64,000 nucleotides of DNA from positions 5,908,432 to 5,972,431 of the forward strand of contig NZ_CM001403.1 of NCBI RefSeq assembly GCF_000166195.2, written 5' to 3'. The stretch is from Mucilaginibacter paludis DSM 18603 (GTDB taxonomy: Bacteria > Bacteroidota > Bacteroidia > Sphingobacteriales > Sphingobacteriaceae). Each line of letters begins with the position of its first letter. Positions within the stretch are counted from its first letter, which is position 1. Of the stretch, positions 1-7,601 are shown piece by piece. The translations under genes and the position numbers were made by a program. The notes beneath the pieces are model-generated. The model worked only from the letters and a program-made list of their open reading frames with translations. It ran no database searches and had not been told where the DNA came from.

Positions 1-1
1 G

Positions 2-595
2 TGGATGGAAGAATATAAAGAAACAGAACCGCAGCACAGGCACATCTCTCACCTGTATGGCTTATACCCGGCATCGCTGATCACCAGTAACCATACCCCC
101 GCATTAGCTGAAGCAGCAAAAAAAACGCTCGAGGTAAGGGGAGACGATGGACCCGGCTGGTCTATAGCTTATAAAGCCTTATTTTGGGCACGTTTACATG
201 ATGGCGACCGCGCCTATAAATTATTTTGCGGCTTGATGAAGCCTACCATCAAAACAGATATGAATTACGGCGCAGGCGGTGGTATTTATCCTAATTTATT
301 GGATGCCGGGCCACCTTTCCAGATTGATGGTAACTTTGGCGGGGCCGCGGCTGTGGCCGAAATGTTGCTGCAAAGCAACGCAGGTTTTATTGAATTACTG
401 CCTGCCATACCCAGCGAATGGAAGGCAACGGGCAAAGTACAGGGCTTAAAGGCCCGCGGTAATTTTACGGTAGATATGGAATGGAAAAACGGCAAAGTGA
501 TCAGTTACAAAATTGCCTCTGCGCAGCCGCGCCAGGTAAAAATCAAGGTTAACGGTATGGTTAAAACCATCACTTCAGAAAAACTGAAAAGCTAA
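2..595 (+). CDS. GH95-family alpha-L-fucosidase/galactosidase, C-terminal part
   Basis: This is the C-terminal ~197 codons of a protein whose start lies left of the window; the frame is open to base 2. The segments HISHLYGLYP, GWSIAYKALFWARLHDGDRA, NLLDAGPPFQIDGNFGGAAA and ELLPAIPSEW are characteristic of the end of the (alpha/alpha)6 barrel and the C-terminal beta domain of glycoside hydrolase family 95. That family removes alpha-1,2-L-fucose or alpha-L-galactose from plant or host glycans, usually in the periplasm. It lies 5 bp upstream of an SGNH esterase gene and two clan GH-D genes on the same strand, so it probably belongs to a polysaccharide-utilisation operon that continues to the left. 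The catalytic residues lie outside the window, so fucosidase and galactosidase specificity cannot be separated. Confidence 0.88.
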   Translation, partial: WMEEYKETEPQHRHISHLYGLYPASLITSNHTPALAEAAKKTLEVRGDDGPGWSIAYKALFWARLHDGDRAYKLFCGLMKPTIKTDMNYGAGGGIYPNLLDAGPPFQIDGNFGGAAAVAEMLLQSNAGFIELLPAIPSEWKATGKVQGLKARGNFTVDMEWKNGKVISYKIASAQPRQVKIKVNGMVKTITSEKLKS

Positions 596-600
596 TACCA

Positions 601-1815
601 ATGACGATTAAAAAATATATAGCACTGTTGTTTTTAATCGCAGTTTCTGCCACGGTTTCAGCGCAGTTAAAAAGTGAAAACTACATTAGCCAATACGGTA
701 ACCTCAGTCACTTTTTTAAATGTGTAAGGCAAAATAAAAAGGCTACCGTAGCATTTTTAGGTGGCTCGATAACCAATATGGATGGTTGGCGTAATTTGGT
801 TTGTGATGATTTGGTAAAAAACTATCCCGGCGTAAAATTTAAGTTTATCAACGCGGGCATCCCATCTTTAGGCAGTTTGCCGCACGCTTTCAGGTTACAG
901 CGCGACGTTTTGGACAAAGGCGATATCGACCTGCTCTTTATCGAATCGGCAGTGAACGATAAGGTAAACGGCACACCGGCAAAAATACAACAGCGAGCCT
1001 TAGAGGGCATCATCAGGCACGTGCATGCTGCCAATGCAAAAACCGATATGGTGCTGATGGCCTTTATTGACCCCGAAAAGATAAAGGAATATGCCGCCGG
1101 AAAAATACCGGCCGAGGTGCACTTACACCAGGACCTGGCCAAATACTATCACTTAGATTTTATTAACCTGGCCAAAGAGATTAGCGACCGTATAGCCGCC
1201 CGCGAATTTACCTGGGATAAGGATTTTGTGAGCCTGCATCCATCGCCTTTTGGCATGCGGCTTTACTTTAATACAATTAAAACCTTATTGCAAAAAGCCG
1301 CCGGAGATTCAAAACCGACGAAATCTCATTTCCCGGCACCGATAGATCAGGATAGTTATATCAAAGGGCACTTTCTGGATGTTCATCAGTCAGACGCGCT
1401 CAAAGCAGATAGCTTGAATTTGAAGGCTGATCCTGGAGATTCAAAATTTAGCATCATCGAAGACTGGGTACCCGGCGATAAAGTATCTACACGGGAGGGT
1501 TTTGTGCATATCCCCGTATTACAAGCCACGCGGCCTGGCGCTACTTGCCATATCAACTTTAAGGGGAGGGTAATCGGCATCGGCGTATTATCAGGCCCGG
1601 ATGCCGGGCTTATCCATTATAGCATTGACGGCAAAGCTTATGCGCCGGTTAACTTGTATACCGATTGGAGCGATGGTTTGCATTTGCCTTTTTACTTTAT
1701 ATTGGCTGATGATTTAAAGCCAGGTAAACATAGTCTGGAAATAAGGCCGGATATCAAATCCGATAAAAGATCAAAGGGTACGGCGGTACGGATCTTTGCT
1801 TTTTTGGAAAATTAA
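601..1815 (+). CDS. SGNH/GDSL-family hydrolase (carbohydrate esterase-like), secreted
   Basis: The 404-residue protein has an N-terminal signal peptide (about residues 5-21, ending SAQ). SGNH blocks are visible: AFLGGSIT with the probable nucleophile Ser56, NAGIPSLGS as the glycine block, ESAVND as the Asn block, and SLHPSPFGM as a C-terminal Asp/His-type block. The C-terminal ~150 residues look like an added beta domain. Such proteins deacetylate glycans in the periplasm. It starts 5 bp after the GH95 gene and is followed at 38 bp by an alpha-galactosidase, so co-transcription is likely. A role in removing acetyl groups from the same polysaccharide is inference. The substrate cannot be read from sequence. 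Confidence 0.82.
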   Translation: MTIKKYIALLFLIAVSATVSAQLKSENYISQYGNLSHFFKCVRQNKKATVAFLGGSITNMDGWRNLVCDDLVKNYPGVKFKFINAGIPSLGSLPHAFRLQRDVLDKGDIDLLFIESAVNDKVNGTPAKIQQRALEGIIRHVHAANAKTDMVLMAFIDPEKIKEYAAGKIPAEVHLHQDLAKYYHLDFINLAKEISDRIAAREFTWDKDFVSLHPSPFGMRLYFNTIKTLLQKAAGDSKPTKSHFPAPIDQDSYIKGHFLDVHQSDALKADSLNLKADPGDSKFSIIEDWVPGDKVSTREGFVHIPVLQATRPGATCHINFKGRVIGIGVLSGPDAGLIHYSIDGKAYAPVNLYTDWSDGLHLPFYFILADDLKPGKHSLEIRPDIKSDKRSKGTAVRIFAFLEN

Positions 1816-1853
1816 TAACCTGGACTGAATAGCACCATATAAACACTGATGAG

Positions 1854-4040
1854 ATGAACTTGAAATTTTTTAAAACTGCATTTTTTTTGGCGGCCATTGT
1901 GCTTTGTTTTAAAGCCGATGCTCAAATTATCCCGATAGAAACCAGCCATAATGCGCTGGTTTTACAGGCCGATGCGCAGCATAATTTAACAACGCTGTAT
2001 TTTGGCACAAAGCTGGGTAATGTAAAAGAGTATGAGCTGGTACCGGGCAACTACAAGCAAAACGAAGATCTATCAGGGTTGATGGCATCGGCCTATACAC
2101 CATCCGGTTCGCGTAATTTGCTGGAGCCCGCCATAACGGTTACCCATGCCGATGGTAATAACTCCTTAGATCTTCGGTATGTGAGCCATAGCGTTGAGCG
2201 CATCAGCGATGATGTATCCCTGCTGCGTATCGTACTTCGTGATCCCGTTTATCAGTTTGAAGTTACGCTCAACTATAAATCATATTTCCGCGATGATGTG
2301 ATTGAGCAGTGGAGTACCATAAAGCACAGCGAAAAAGGCAACGTTATCCTCCAGAAATTTGCTTCGGCAAACCTGCATTTAAAGGCCTCGAGCTTTTGGC
2401 TTACGCAATACCACGGCGATTGGGCCAAAGAAATGCAGCCTGAAGAATCAAAATTAACGCACGGCATCAAAACGCTTGATAGTAAATTAGGTACCCGTGC
2501 TAATCTGTTCCAGCCGTCGGTGTTTATGGTATCTTTAGATCAGCCCGCAACCGAGGACGCCGGTACCGTACTTTATGGCGCGTTGGAATGGAGCGGTAAT
2601 TTCCGTACCGACCTGGAGCTCGATCCGCAAGATAACCTGAGGATTATATCCGGCATTAACAATTACGCTTCGCCGTATCCGCTTAAACCTAACGAAGTAT
2701 TTGAGACCCCCGCGTTTTTATACACCCTATCCAGCCAGGGCAAAGGCGATGCCAGCCGCAAGCTGCAACATTGGGCGCGTAATTATAAAGTATTGGATGG
2801 TACAGGCTCACGCTTAACGCTGCTGAACAACTGGGAATCTACCTTTTTTGATTTTGATGAACAGAAATTGGCCCTGCTTTTAAGCGATACCAAGAAGCTG
2901 GGTGTTGATCTGTTTTTGCTTGATGATGGCTGGTTCGGTAACAAATACCCACGCAATGGCGATCATTCCGGTTTAGGCGATTGGCAGGAAAACAAAAAGA
3001 AATTGCCAAATGGCGTAGCATCCCTGGTAAAGGAGGCCGAAAAGGACGGGGTAAAGTTTGGGATATGGATAGAGCCTGAAATGGTTAACCCTAAAAGCGA
3101 ATTGTATGAGCAGCACCCTGATTGGGTGATCAAACAGCCCAAACGAGACGAACATTATATGCGCAACCAACTGGTGCTCGATCTGAGTAACCCTGCCGTA
3201 CAGGATTTTGTGTTCGGGATAGTTGATAACCTGTTTACCAAAAATCCCGCGCTGGCGTATTTGAAATGGGATTGTAACTCCCTTATATTTAACGCCTATT
3301 CGGCACATCTTAAAAACCAGTCGCAGTTTTATGTCGAATATGTCCGGGGGCTTTACAAGGTGCTGAGCCGCGTGCGGGCCAAATATCCAAAGGTGCCTAT
3401 GATGCTGTGCTCGGGCGGCGGTGGCCGGGTTGATTATGCCGCGCTGCAATACTTTACCGAGTTTTGGCCCAGCGATAATACCGAACCGCTTGAACGTATT
3501 TTTATCCAGTGGGAATACTCTTACTTCTATCCGGCTATAACCAGCTCAAACCATGTTACCGACTGGGGAAAGCAACCTCTTAAGTTTCGTACCGATGTAG
3601 CCATGATGGGTAAATTGGGCTTTGATATCGTAGTGAGTAAGTTAAGTGAAACCGATTTAAGGTTTGCCCAGGATGCCGTTAAAACCTATAACCAGCTTAA
3701 GGCCACCATTTGGCAGGGCGACCAGTATCGTTTAGCCGACCCGCGCGGTAATAGCGTGGCCGCTATAGCCTATGTGAACGAGCAAAAAACATCAGCCGTG
3801 ATATTTAACTACTTGGTTAACTACCGCTATGATGAGCGCAGTAAACTCCCCATCCGTTTAAAAGGACTGGATGCGGGCAAGAAATATACCGTTAAAGAGA
3901 TCAACCTGTATCCGGGTAAAAACACGGATATTAAGAGTGACCGTACTTACACGGGCGATTTTTTAATGAAGATAGGCTTTAACCCCAACGTAAATGCCGA
4001 CCGTACCAGCGTAGTTTTAAAACTCGACGAAGCTTTATGA
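1854..4040 (+). CDS. GH36 alpha-galactosidase, secreted
   Basis: The 728-residue protein has a signal peptide ending near KADAQ and the full GH36 layout: an N-terminal beta-sandwich, then a TIM barrel from about residue 320 (LFLLDDGWFG) and a C-terminal beta domain. FGIWIEPEMVNP is a family hallmark. The nucleophile is Asp473 in the motif YLKWDCN and the acid/base is Asp541 in WPSDNTEP. The family hydrolyses terminal alpha-1,6-galactose from galactomannan side chains or raffinose-type sugars. The length matches the usual ~720 residues. The ATG at 1854 is chosen because it gives a clean signal peptide. It sits in the same-strand glycan cluster with GH95 and SGNH genes, and its stop is immediately before the next GH-D gene. 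Confidence 0.93.
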   Translation: MNLKFFKTAFFLAAIVLCFKADAQIIPIETSHNALVLQADAQHNLTTLYFGTKLGNVKEYELVPGNYKQNEDLSGLMASAYTPSGSRNLLEPAITVTHADGNNSLDLRYVSHSVERISDDVSLLRIVLRDPVYQFEVTLNYKSYFRDDVIEQWSTIKHSEKGNVILQKFASANLHLKASSFWLTQYHGDWAKEMQPEESKLTHGIKTLDSKLGTRANLFQPSVFMVSLDQPATEDAGTVLYGALEWSGNFRTDLELDPQDNLRIISGINNYASPYPLKPNEVFETPAFLYTLSSQGKGDASRKLQHWARNYKVLDGTGSRLTLLNNWESTFFDFDEQKLALLLSDTKKLGVDLFLLDDGWFGNKYPRNGDHSGLGDWQENKKKLPNGVASLVKEAEKDGVKFGIWIEPEMVNPKSELYEQHPDWVIKQPKRDEHYMRNQLVLDLSNPAVQDFVFGIVDNLFTKNPALAYLKWDCNSLIFNAYSAHLKNQSQFYVEYVRGLYKVLSRVRAKYPKVPMMLCSGGGGRVDYAALQYFTEFWPSDNTEPLERIFIQWEYSYFYPAITSSNHVTDWGKQPLKFRTDVAMMGKLGFDIVVSKLSETDLRFAQDAVKTYNQLKATIWQGDQYRLADPRGNSVAAIAYVNEQKTSAVIFNYLVNYRYDERSKLPIRLKGLDAGKKYTVKEINLYPGKNTDIKSDRTYTGDFLMKIGFNPNVNADRTSVVLKLDEAL

Positions 4041-4041
4041 T

Positions 4042-6111
4042 GTGATAACGATAAAAAAAGCAACTCTTTTGATGATGATTTGCTGGCTTAATATAACTGC
4101 GGTATCTGCGCAATTACATCAGTTGCCCAACTCCAGTGTGGTTAATATCCCTTATGGAAAAAACAACCTGCTGGTTTACAATTTGCAAACTGGTACTTTA
4201 ACAGTAAGCTTTAATGGCCATGCCGTTATTGCCGGAGCATTTGCCAGCGTTAAAAATGGCGATAATGCCATTACCAGTAAGCAGTACACCCACCGGCAGC
4301 TGGCAAAACAGGCCCTGGCCGATCAGCAGGGTAGGGGTACAAAATATACCATCACCTTAACCGGAGATCAGTTGCCGGTTATGGAGCAGGTATTTTATAT
4401 TTACCAAAGCCAGGACTATTTTTTTACAGATGTTTGGCTAAAGGGGACTGCCCTGAGCAGTAATTATATGGCGCCCCTGGTAGCCCCGGAGGGGGATATT
4501 CTGCAAAAGGGAGACGTGCGCGATCTGTTTGTGCCTTTTGATAACGATACCTTTATCCGTTACAACGCCAAAGCCGTTGGCGATGGGCTGGATAACACCA
4601 GCTCGGAAGTTGGGGCTGTTTACGAAAATCAGAGCCGTGCCGGTTTAGTCATCGGTTCGGTAGAACACTTGGTATGGAAAACCGGAGTTAAAACCAGTGC
4701 CAGGTACAATAAACTTAGCGGTATCGAGGTTTGGGGGGGCTACACTGCCGAACCGGTAACACGCGACAAAATGGCCCATGGAACTATTACCGGAGATCAC
4801 ATTAAATCGCCAAAAATATTTGTTGGTTACTTTACCGACTGGCGCCAGGGCATGGAGCTTTATGCCAAAAGCAACCGCAGGTTCGAAAAGCCTTTTGTGT
4901 TTAACTGGAACAAGGCCACGCCGGTGGGCTGGAACAGTTGGGGCGTACTGCAAGACCATATAACTTATGACAAAGTGATTAAGGTTGCCAGTTTTTTTGC
5001 CGACAGCATGAAAACGTTCCGTAGCGGCAATACCGCTTTTATTGATCTGGATGCCTTTTGGGATTACATTACTCCCGGTGGCCTGAACGGAGATATGGCA
5101 CCGCTCAAGCGGTTTGTAGCTTACTGTAAAAGCAAAGGCCTTTCACCCGGCGTATACTGGGCGCCTTTTACCGATTGGGGCTGGAAAGGGCCAGGAGTAC
5201 GAAAGGTAGAAGGATCTGATTACAGTTATAACGAGATATGGACCAAAGTTAACGATGGCTATCATGATTTAGATGGTGGCCGCGCGCTTGATCCCACACA
5301 TCCGGGAACACAGCAGCGCATGGCCTTCACTTTAAAAAGGCTCAAGGATTGTGGTTTCGAGATGATCAAGATAGACTTTTTGGCACACGGCGCCATTGAA
5401 TCGAACGGATTTTATAATAAAAACATTAAAACCGGGATGCAGGCTTACCGCGTTGGCATGGAATATTTGGTTAAACAACTGGGCAGCCAGATGCTCATCT
5501 ATGCGGCTATATCGCCCAGTTTGGCTACAGCCCGGTACGTACATACGCGCCGCATAGCATGCGATGCTTTCCACTCGATGGATAACTCTCAATACACACT
5601 CAACAGCATCAATTACGGATGGTGGCAAACGTATGCTTACAACTATGTGGATGCCGATCATATTGTTTTTGATCATGAAACACCGGGTATCAACCGGATC
5701 CGCCTCACATCCGGCTTAATTACAGGCCCGCTGCTTACCGGTGACGACTATTCGGCGGATGGCCCCTGGAAGCACGTTGCGCAATCCTATTTGCAAAACA
5801 AAGAAGTTTTAAAACTGATTGCCCACGGAACCGCTTTCCAACCGGTTGAAGCCAACACGAACGATCAATGCGGCAATTATTATGTCCGCCGCTTTGGCGA
5901 TGTGGTTTACCTGGCCGTTTTTAATTTTTCTTCAAACGCCCAACACCTTAGGCTTGACGCTGAACGGATAGGGCTCAAAAAAAATGCAGTTTATTCGGTG
6001 CAGGATATCTATCAGGGCACGTCGAAGCAAAGCCACGCGGAGTTTGATATTGATTTGCCCCAACATGATGCAGTTATTTATAAAATTGAGATCAGGGTGC
6101 ATGGCCGGTAA
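4042..6111 (+). CDS. Clan GH-D glycosidase (GH27/GH36-like alpha-galactosidase)
   Basis: This 689-residue secreted protein has a signal peptide ending near VSAQL. The segments PVGWNSWG, DLDAFWDYITPGGLNGD, GVYWAPFTDWG, MIKIDFLAHG and ISPSLA outline a TIM barrel of clan GH-D; Asp445 in KIDFLAHG is the predicted nucleophile. It differs clearly from the GH36 enzyme upstream and looks like the large alpha-galactosidase/isomaltase-like Bacteroidota branch, so alpha-galactosidase or alpha-N-acetylgalactosaminidase activity are both possible. The best start is GTG at 4042, one base after the stop of the preceding gene; no ATG nearby gives a signal peptide. Translational coupling with the GH36 gene is likely. 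Confidence 0.8.
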   Translation: MITIKKATLLMMICWLNITAVSAQLHQLPNSSVVNIPYGKNNLLVYNLQTGTLTVSFNGHAVIAGAFASVKNGDNAITSKQYTHRQLAKQALADQQGRGTKYTITLTGDQLPVMEQVFYIYQSQDYFFTDVWLKGTALSSNYMAPLVAPEGDILQKGDVRDLFVPFDNDTFIRYNAKAVGDGLDNTSSEVGAVYENQSRAGLVIGSVEHLVWKTGVKTSARYNKLSGIEVWGGYTAEPVTRDKMAHGTITGDHIKSPKIFVGYFTDWRQGMELYAKSNRRFEKPFVFNWNKATPVGWNSWGVLQDHITYDKVIKVASFFADSMKTFRSGNTAFIDLDAFWDYITPGGLNGDMAPLKRFVAYCKSKGLSPGVYWAPFTDWGWKGPGVRKVEGSDYSYNEIWTKVNDGYHDLDGGRALDPTHPGTQQRMAFTLKRLKDCGFEMIKIDFLAHGAIESNGFYNKNIKTGMQAYRVGMEYLVKQLGSQMLIYAAISPSLATARYVHTRRIACDAFHSMDNSQYTLNSINYGWWQTYAYNYVDADHIVFDHETPGINRIRLTSGLITGPLLTGDDYSADGPWKHVAQSYLQNKEVLKLIAHGTAFQPVEANTNDQCGNYYVRRFGDVVYLAVFNFSSNAQHLRLDAERIGLKKNAVYSVQDIYQGTSKQSHAEFDIDLPQHDAVIYKIEIRVHGR

Positions 6112-6464
6112 AATGGATCAGCAAGAAAGAAATGCCACAGTTTCCATTTTTTTAATGTCTTAAAAATGTGACCGGTTTCTGCCTTATTTGTTCTTCAATC
6201 CTATCTGATGATTTGAATAGTCGGTTAAATATTCGTTGCTGATAAAAAAAACAAGGCTAAAGATCGTCCTGGTATCTCCGGAATTATTGGGATTTTGCAC
6301 CGCGGTTAAATTGGCAGATCTGATGTTATTGTGATAAGTTTACAAGCGAGGAAAAAAGTCAAATTTGAAAGGACGAGGCGTTAAATTTCAAAGGCATATC
6401 TGCTAGCCAGTTGACTCAATCAGTAACTCTCTTAATGAATGCTGGATTTCAAGGTACAATTAAT
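6112..6464. other. Intergenic, no gene recognised
   Basis: This stretch follows the glycan cluster and is AT-rich. No open frame with coding character and no strong hairpin were seen. It marks the left edge of the AT-richer accessory island. Confidence 0.4.
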
Positions 6465-6653
6465 ATGAAGGTTTTAATTCAAGCAACTCGGTGGTTATTA
6501 GTTATACTGATTATCGCAGTCATGTTTTTAATGATGTTATACCATGCATCTGGTCATAATATTCCATTTAAAACAGATGCAACATATATTGGAATAATTG
6601 CAGGATTAATTGTTTTGCATATAGTGTTGGGCGTTTTTAAACGTAGATTATAA
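6465..6653 (+). CDS. Small membrane protein, unknown function
   Basis: This is a 62-residue protein starting at ATG 6465 (MKVLIQATRW). An in-frame TTG 54 bp upstream is less likely because the extension is not hydrophobic and has no protein-like features. Two hydrophobic segments are visible, about residues 9-26 and 39-56, followed by a basic tail (FKRRL), which suggests a two-helix inner-membrane protein with both ends in the cytoplasm. No family was recognised. It lies alone at the left edge of the accessory island, ~950 bp before the reverse transcriptase gene and on the same strand. A link between the two is not supported by anything except proximity. Confidence 0.5.
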   Translation: MKVLIQATRWLLVILIIAVMFLMMLYHASGHNIPFKTDATYIGIIAGLIVLHIVLGVFKRRL

Positions 6654-7127
6654 CTGGGGAGTTACCAAAAATGAAACAGTTAAAAAATAAATATGAAACT
6701 CAACACTACTGCAATATTAGTCGCCATTATTTATAATGTAAATATTTTTTTTCGCCGCACATTTCAACGATGCCAAATGCTACGTCTATGGTTTATATAT
6801 CCGGTTGCTCCATCGCTACCGCAAGAGTCCTCGCTTGTGGTCATCATGCTAAGCAACCAGCATGCTATGCAGTAGTACACGGGGTGAATGAATTGTAAGC
6901 CTATAGACTGCCTAAATCCACACGAGGACGTATGCGTTAGCGGGCGAACCAATTGTGCAAGGTTCTTTCGGTAAGATCCACCCAGTGATTGCTCGTTCAC
7001 GTTTTTGGCAAAATTGCCGCCGCTTTCATTGACATTATTAACCCTTGATTCGCATTAATCACTATTTATATCCAATGTGGAAAACTACACGAACTAATTA
7101 ATTTCTTTTTTATGTAACTTTACATTG
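6654..7127. other. Intergenic; no convincing gene
   Basis: Short open frames here lack coding character. Around 6810-6865 a segment containing gctaccgcaag and atgctaagcaacc resembles one at 9268-9310 on the other side of the reverse transcriptase gene. At 7115-7122 is TAACTTTA, one base off the Bacteroidota -7 consensus TAnnTTTG; no TTTG is present at the expected -33 spacing. Confidence 0.35.
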
Positions 7128-7590
7128 CCCGAGGGGATCATTTGATCAGGCTGAGGGGGAATTTTTAAAGTTAATCAAATTCTTAATAAGTACCAAAGCA
7201 AAGATGGTTGTCCTCAGGTAACGCTGAGACGCTGTTTCGCCATGTACTGCTTCATTGGTTAAGACTTGTTTAGCAATCATAGTAATTATGTGTTTAAATC
7301 AGCTCCGCTGGAAACGGGAATACCGAAGAGAGTTTCAACAGCAGGAACCTCGAAGTCCGGGAGGCTTGAAATCGATTCAGTCAAATCGTATAATTGCCCG
7401 GAGGGTTGTATTGGATCGCTAATACAATCTGTAAGTGCCTACAGAGTTTTTTGTTGGCCAAGTGTGGAAAAGGTTGGTAAAGGTGTAAGTCCTTGAATGA
7501 TTGGAGTGGTCATTAGCCTCGCAGTGCAAAGACATTGTGCATTAGCTGGAAAGTTTAGACTGAAGATACTTTCCAGCTAATGTCCCAATA
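7128..7590 (+). ncRNA. Candidate structured noncoding RNA / leader of the reverse transcriptase
   Basis: About 460 bases upstream of the RT gene carry no conventional gene but many local stems in one orientation: gatca/tgatc around 7137-7148, a CTCAG/CTGAG hairpin near 7213-7228, cagc/gctg near 7300-7311, tccggg 7356-7361 with cccgga 7397-7402, ttgtatt 7406-7412 with aatacaa 7421-7427, and a perfect 15-bp stem 7541-7555/7569-7583. A weak -7 element lies at 7115-7122. Several RT defence families (DRT2, DRT9, retrons) encode their template RNA directly upstream of the RT gene. The position and structure fit that arrangement, but the transcript ends and the RNA itself are inferred. Confidence 0.5.
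7541..7583 (+). promoter_or_regulatory. Perfect 15-bp inverted repeat just upstream of the RT start
   Basis: Arms cattagctggaaagt (7541-7555) and its exact reverse complement (7569-7583) flank a 13-base loop. The hairpin ends 18 bp before the RT start codon. No T-run follows, so a simple intrinsic terminator is unlikely; it is better explained as the 3' stem of the upstream RNA or as a translation/processing element for the RT message. Confidence 0.7.
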
Positions 7591-7601
7591 AAAAACTTTC
7601 T

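Noticed and set aside
6693..6875. 60-codon frame before the RT leader
   Set aside because: No coding character; only the first residues are hydrophobic and the rest looks random.
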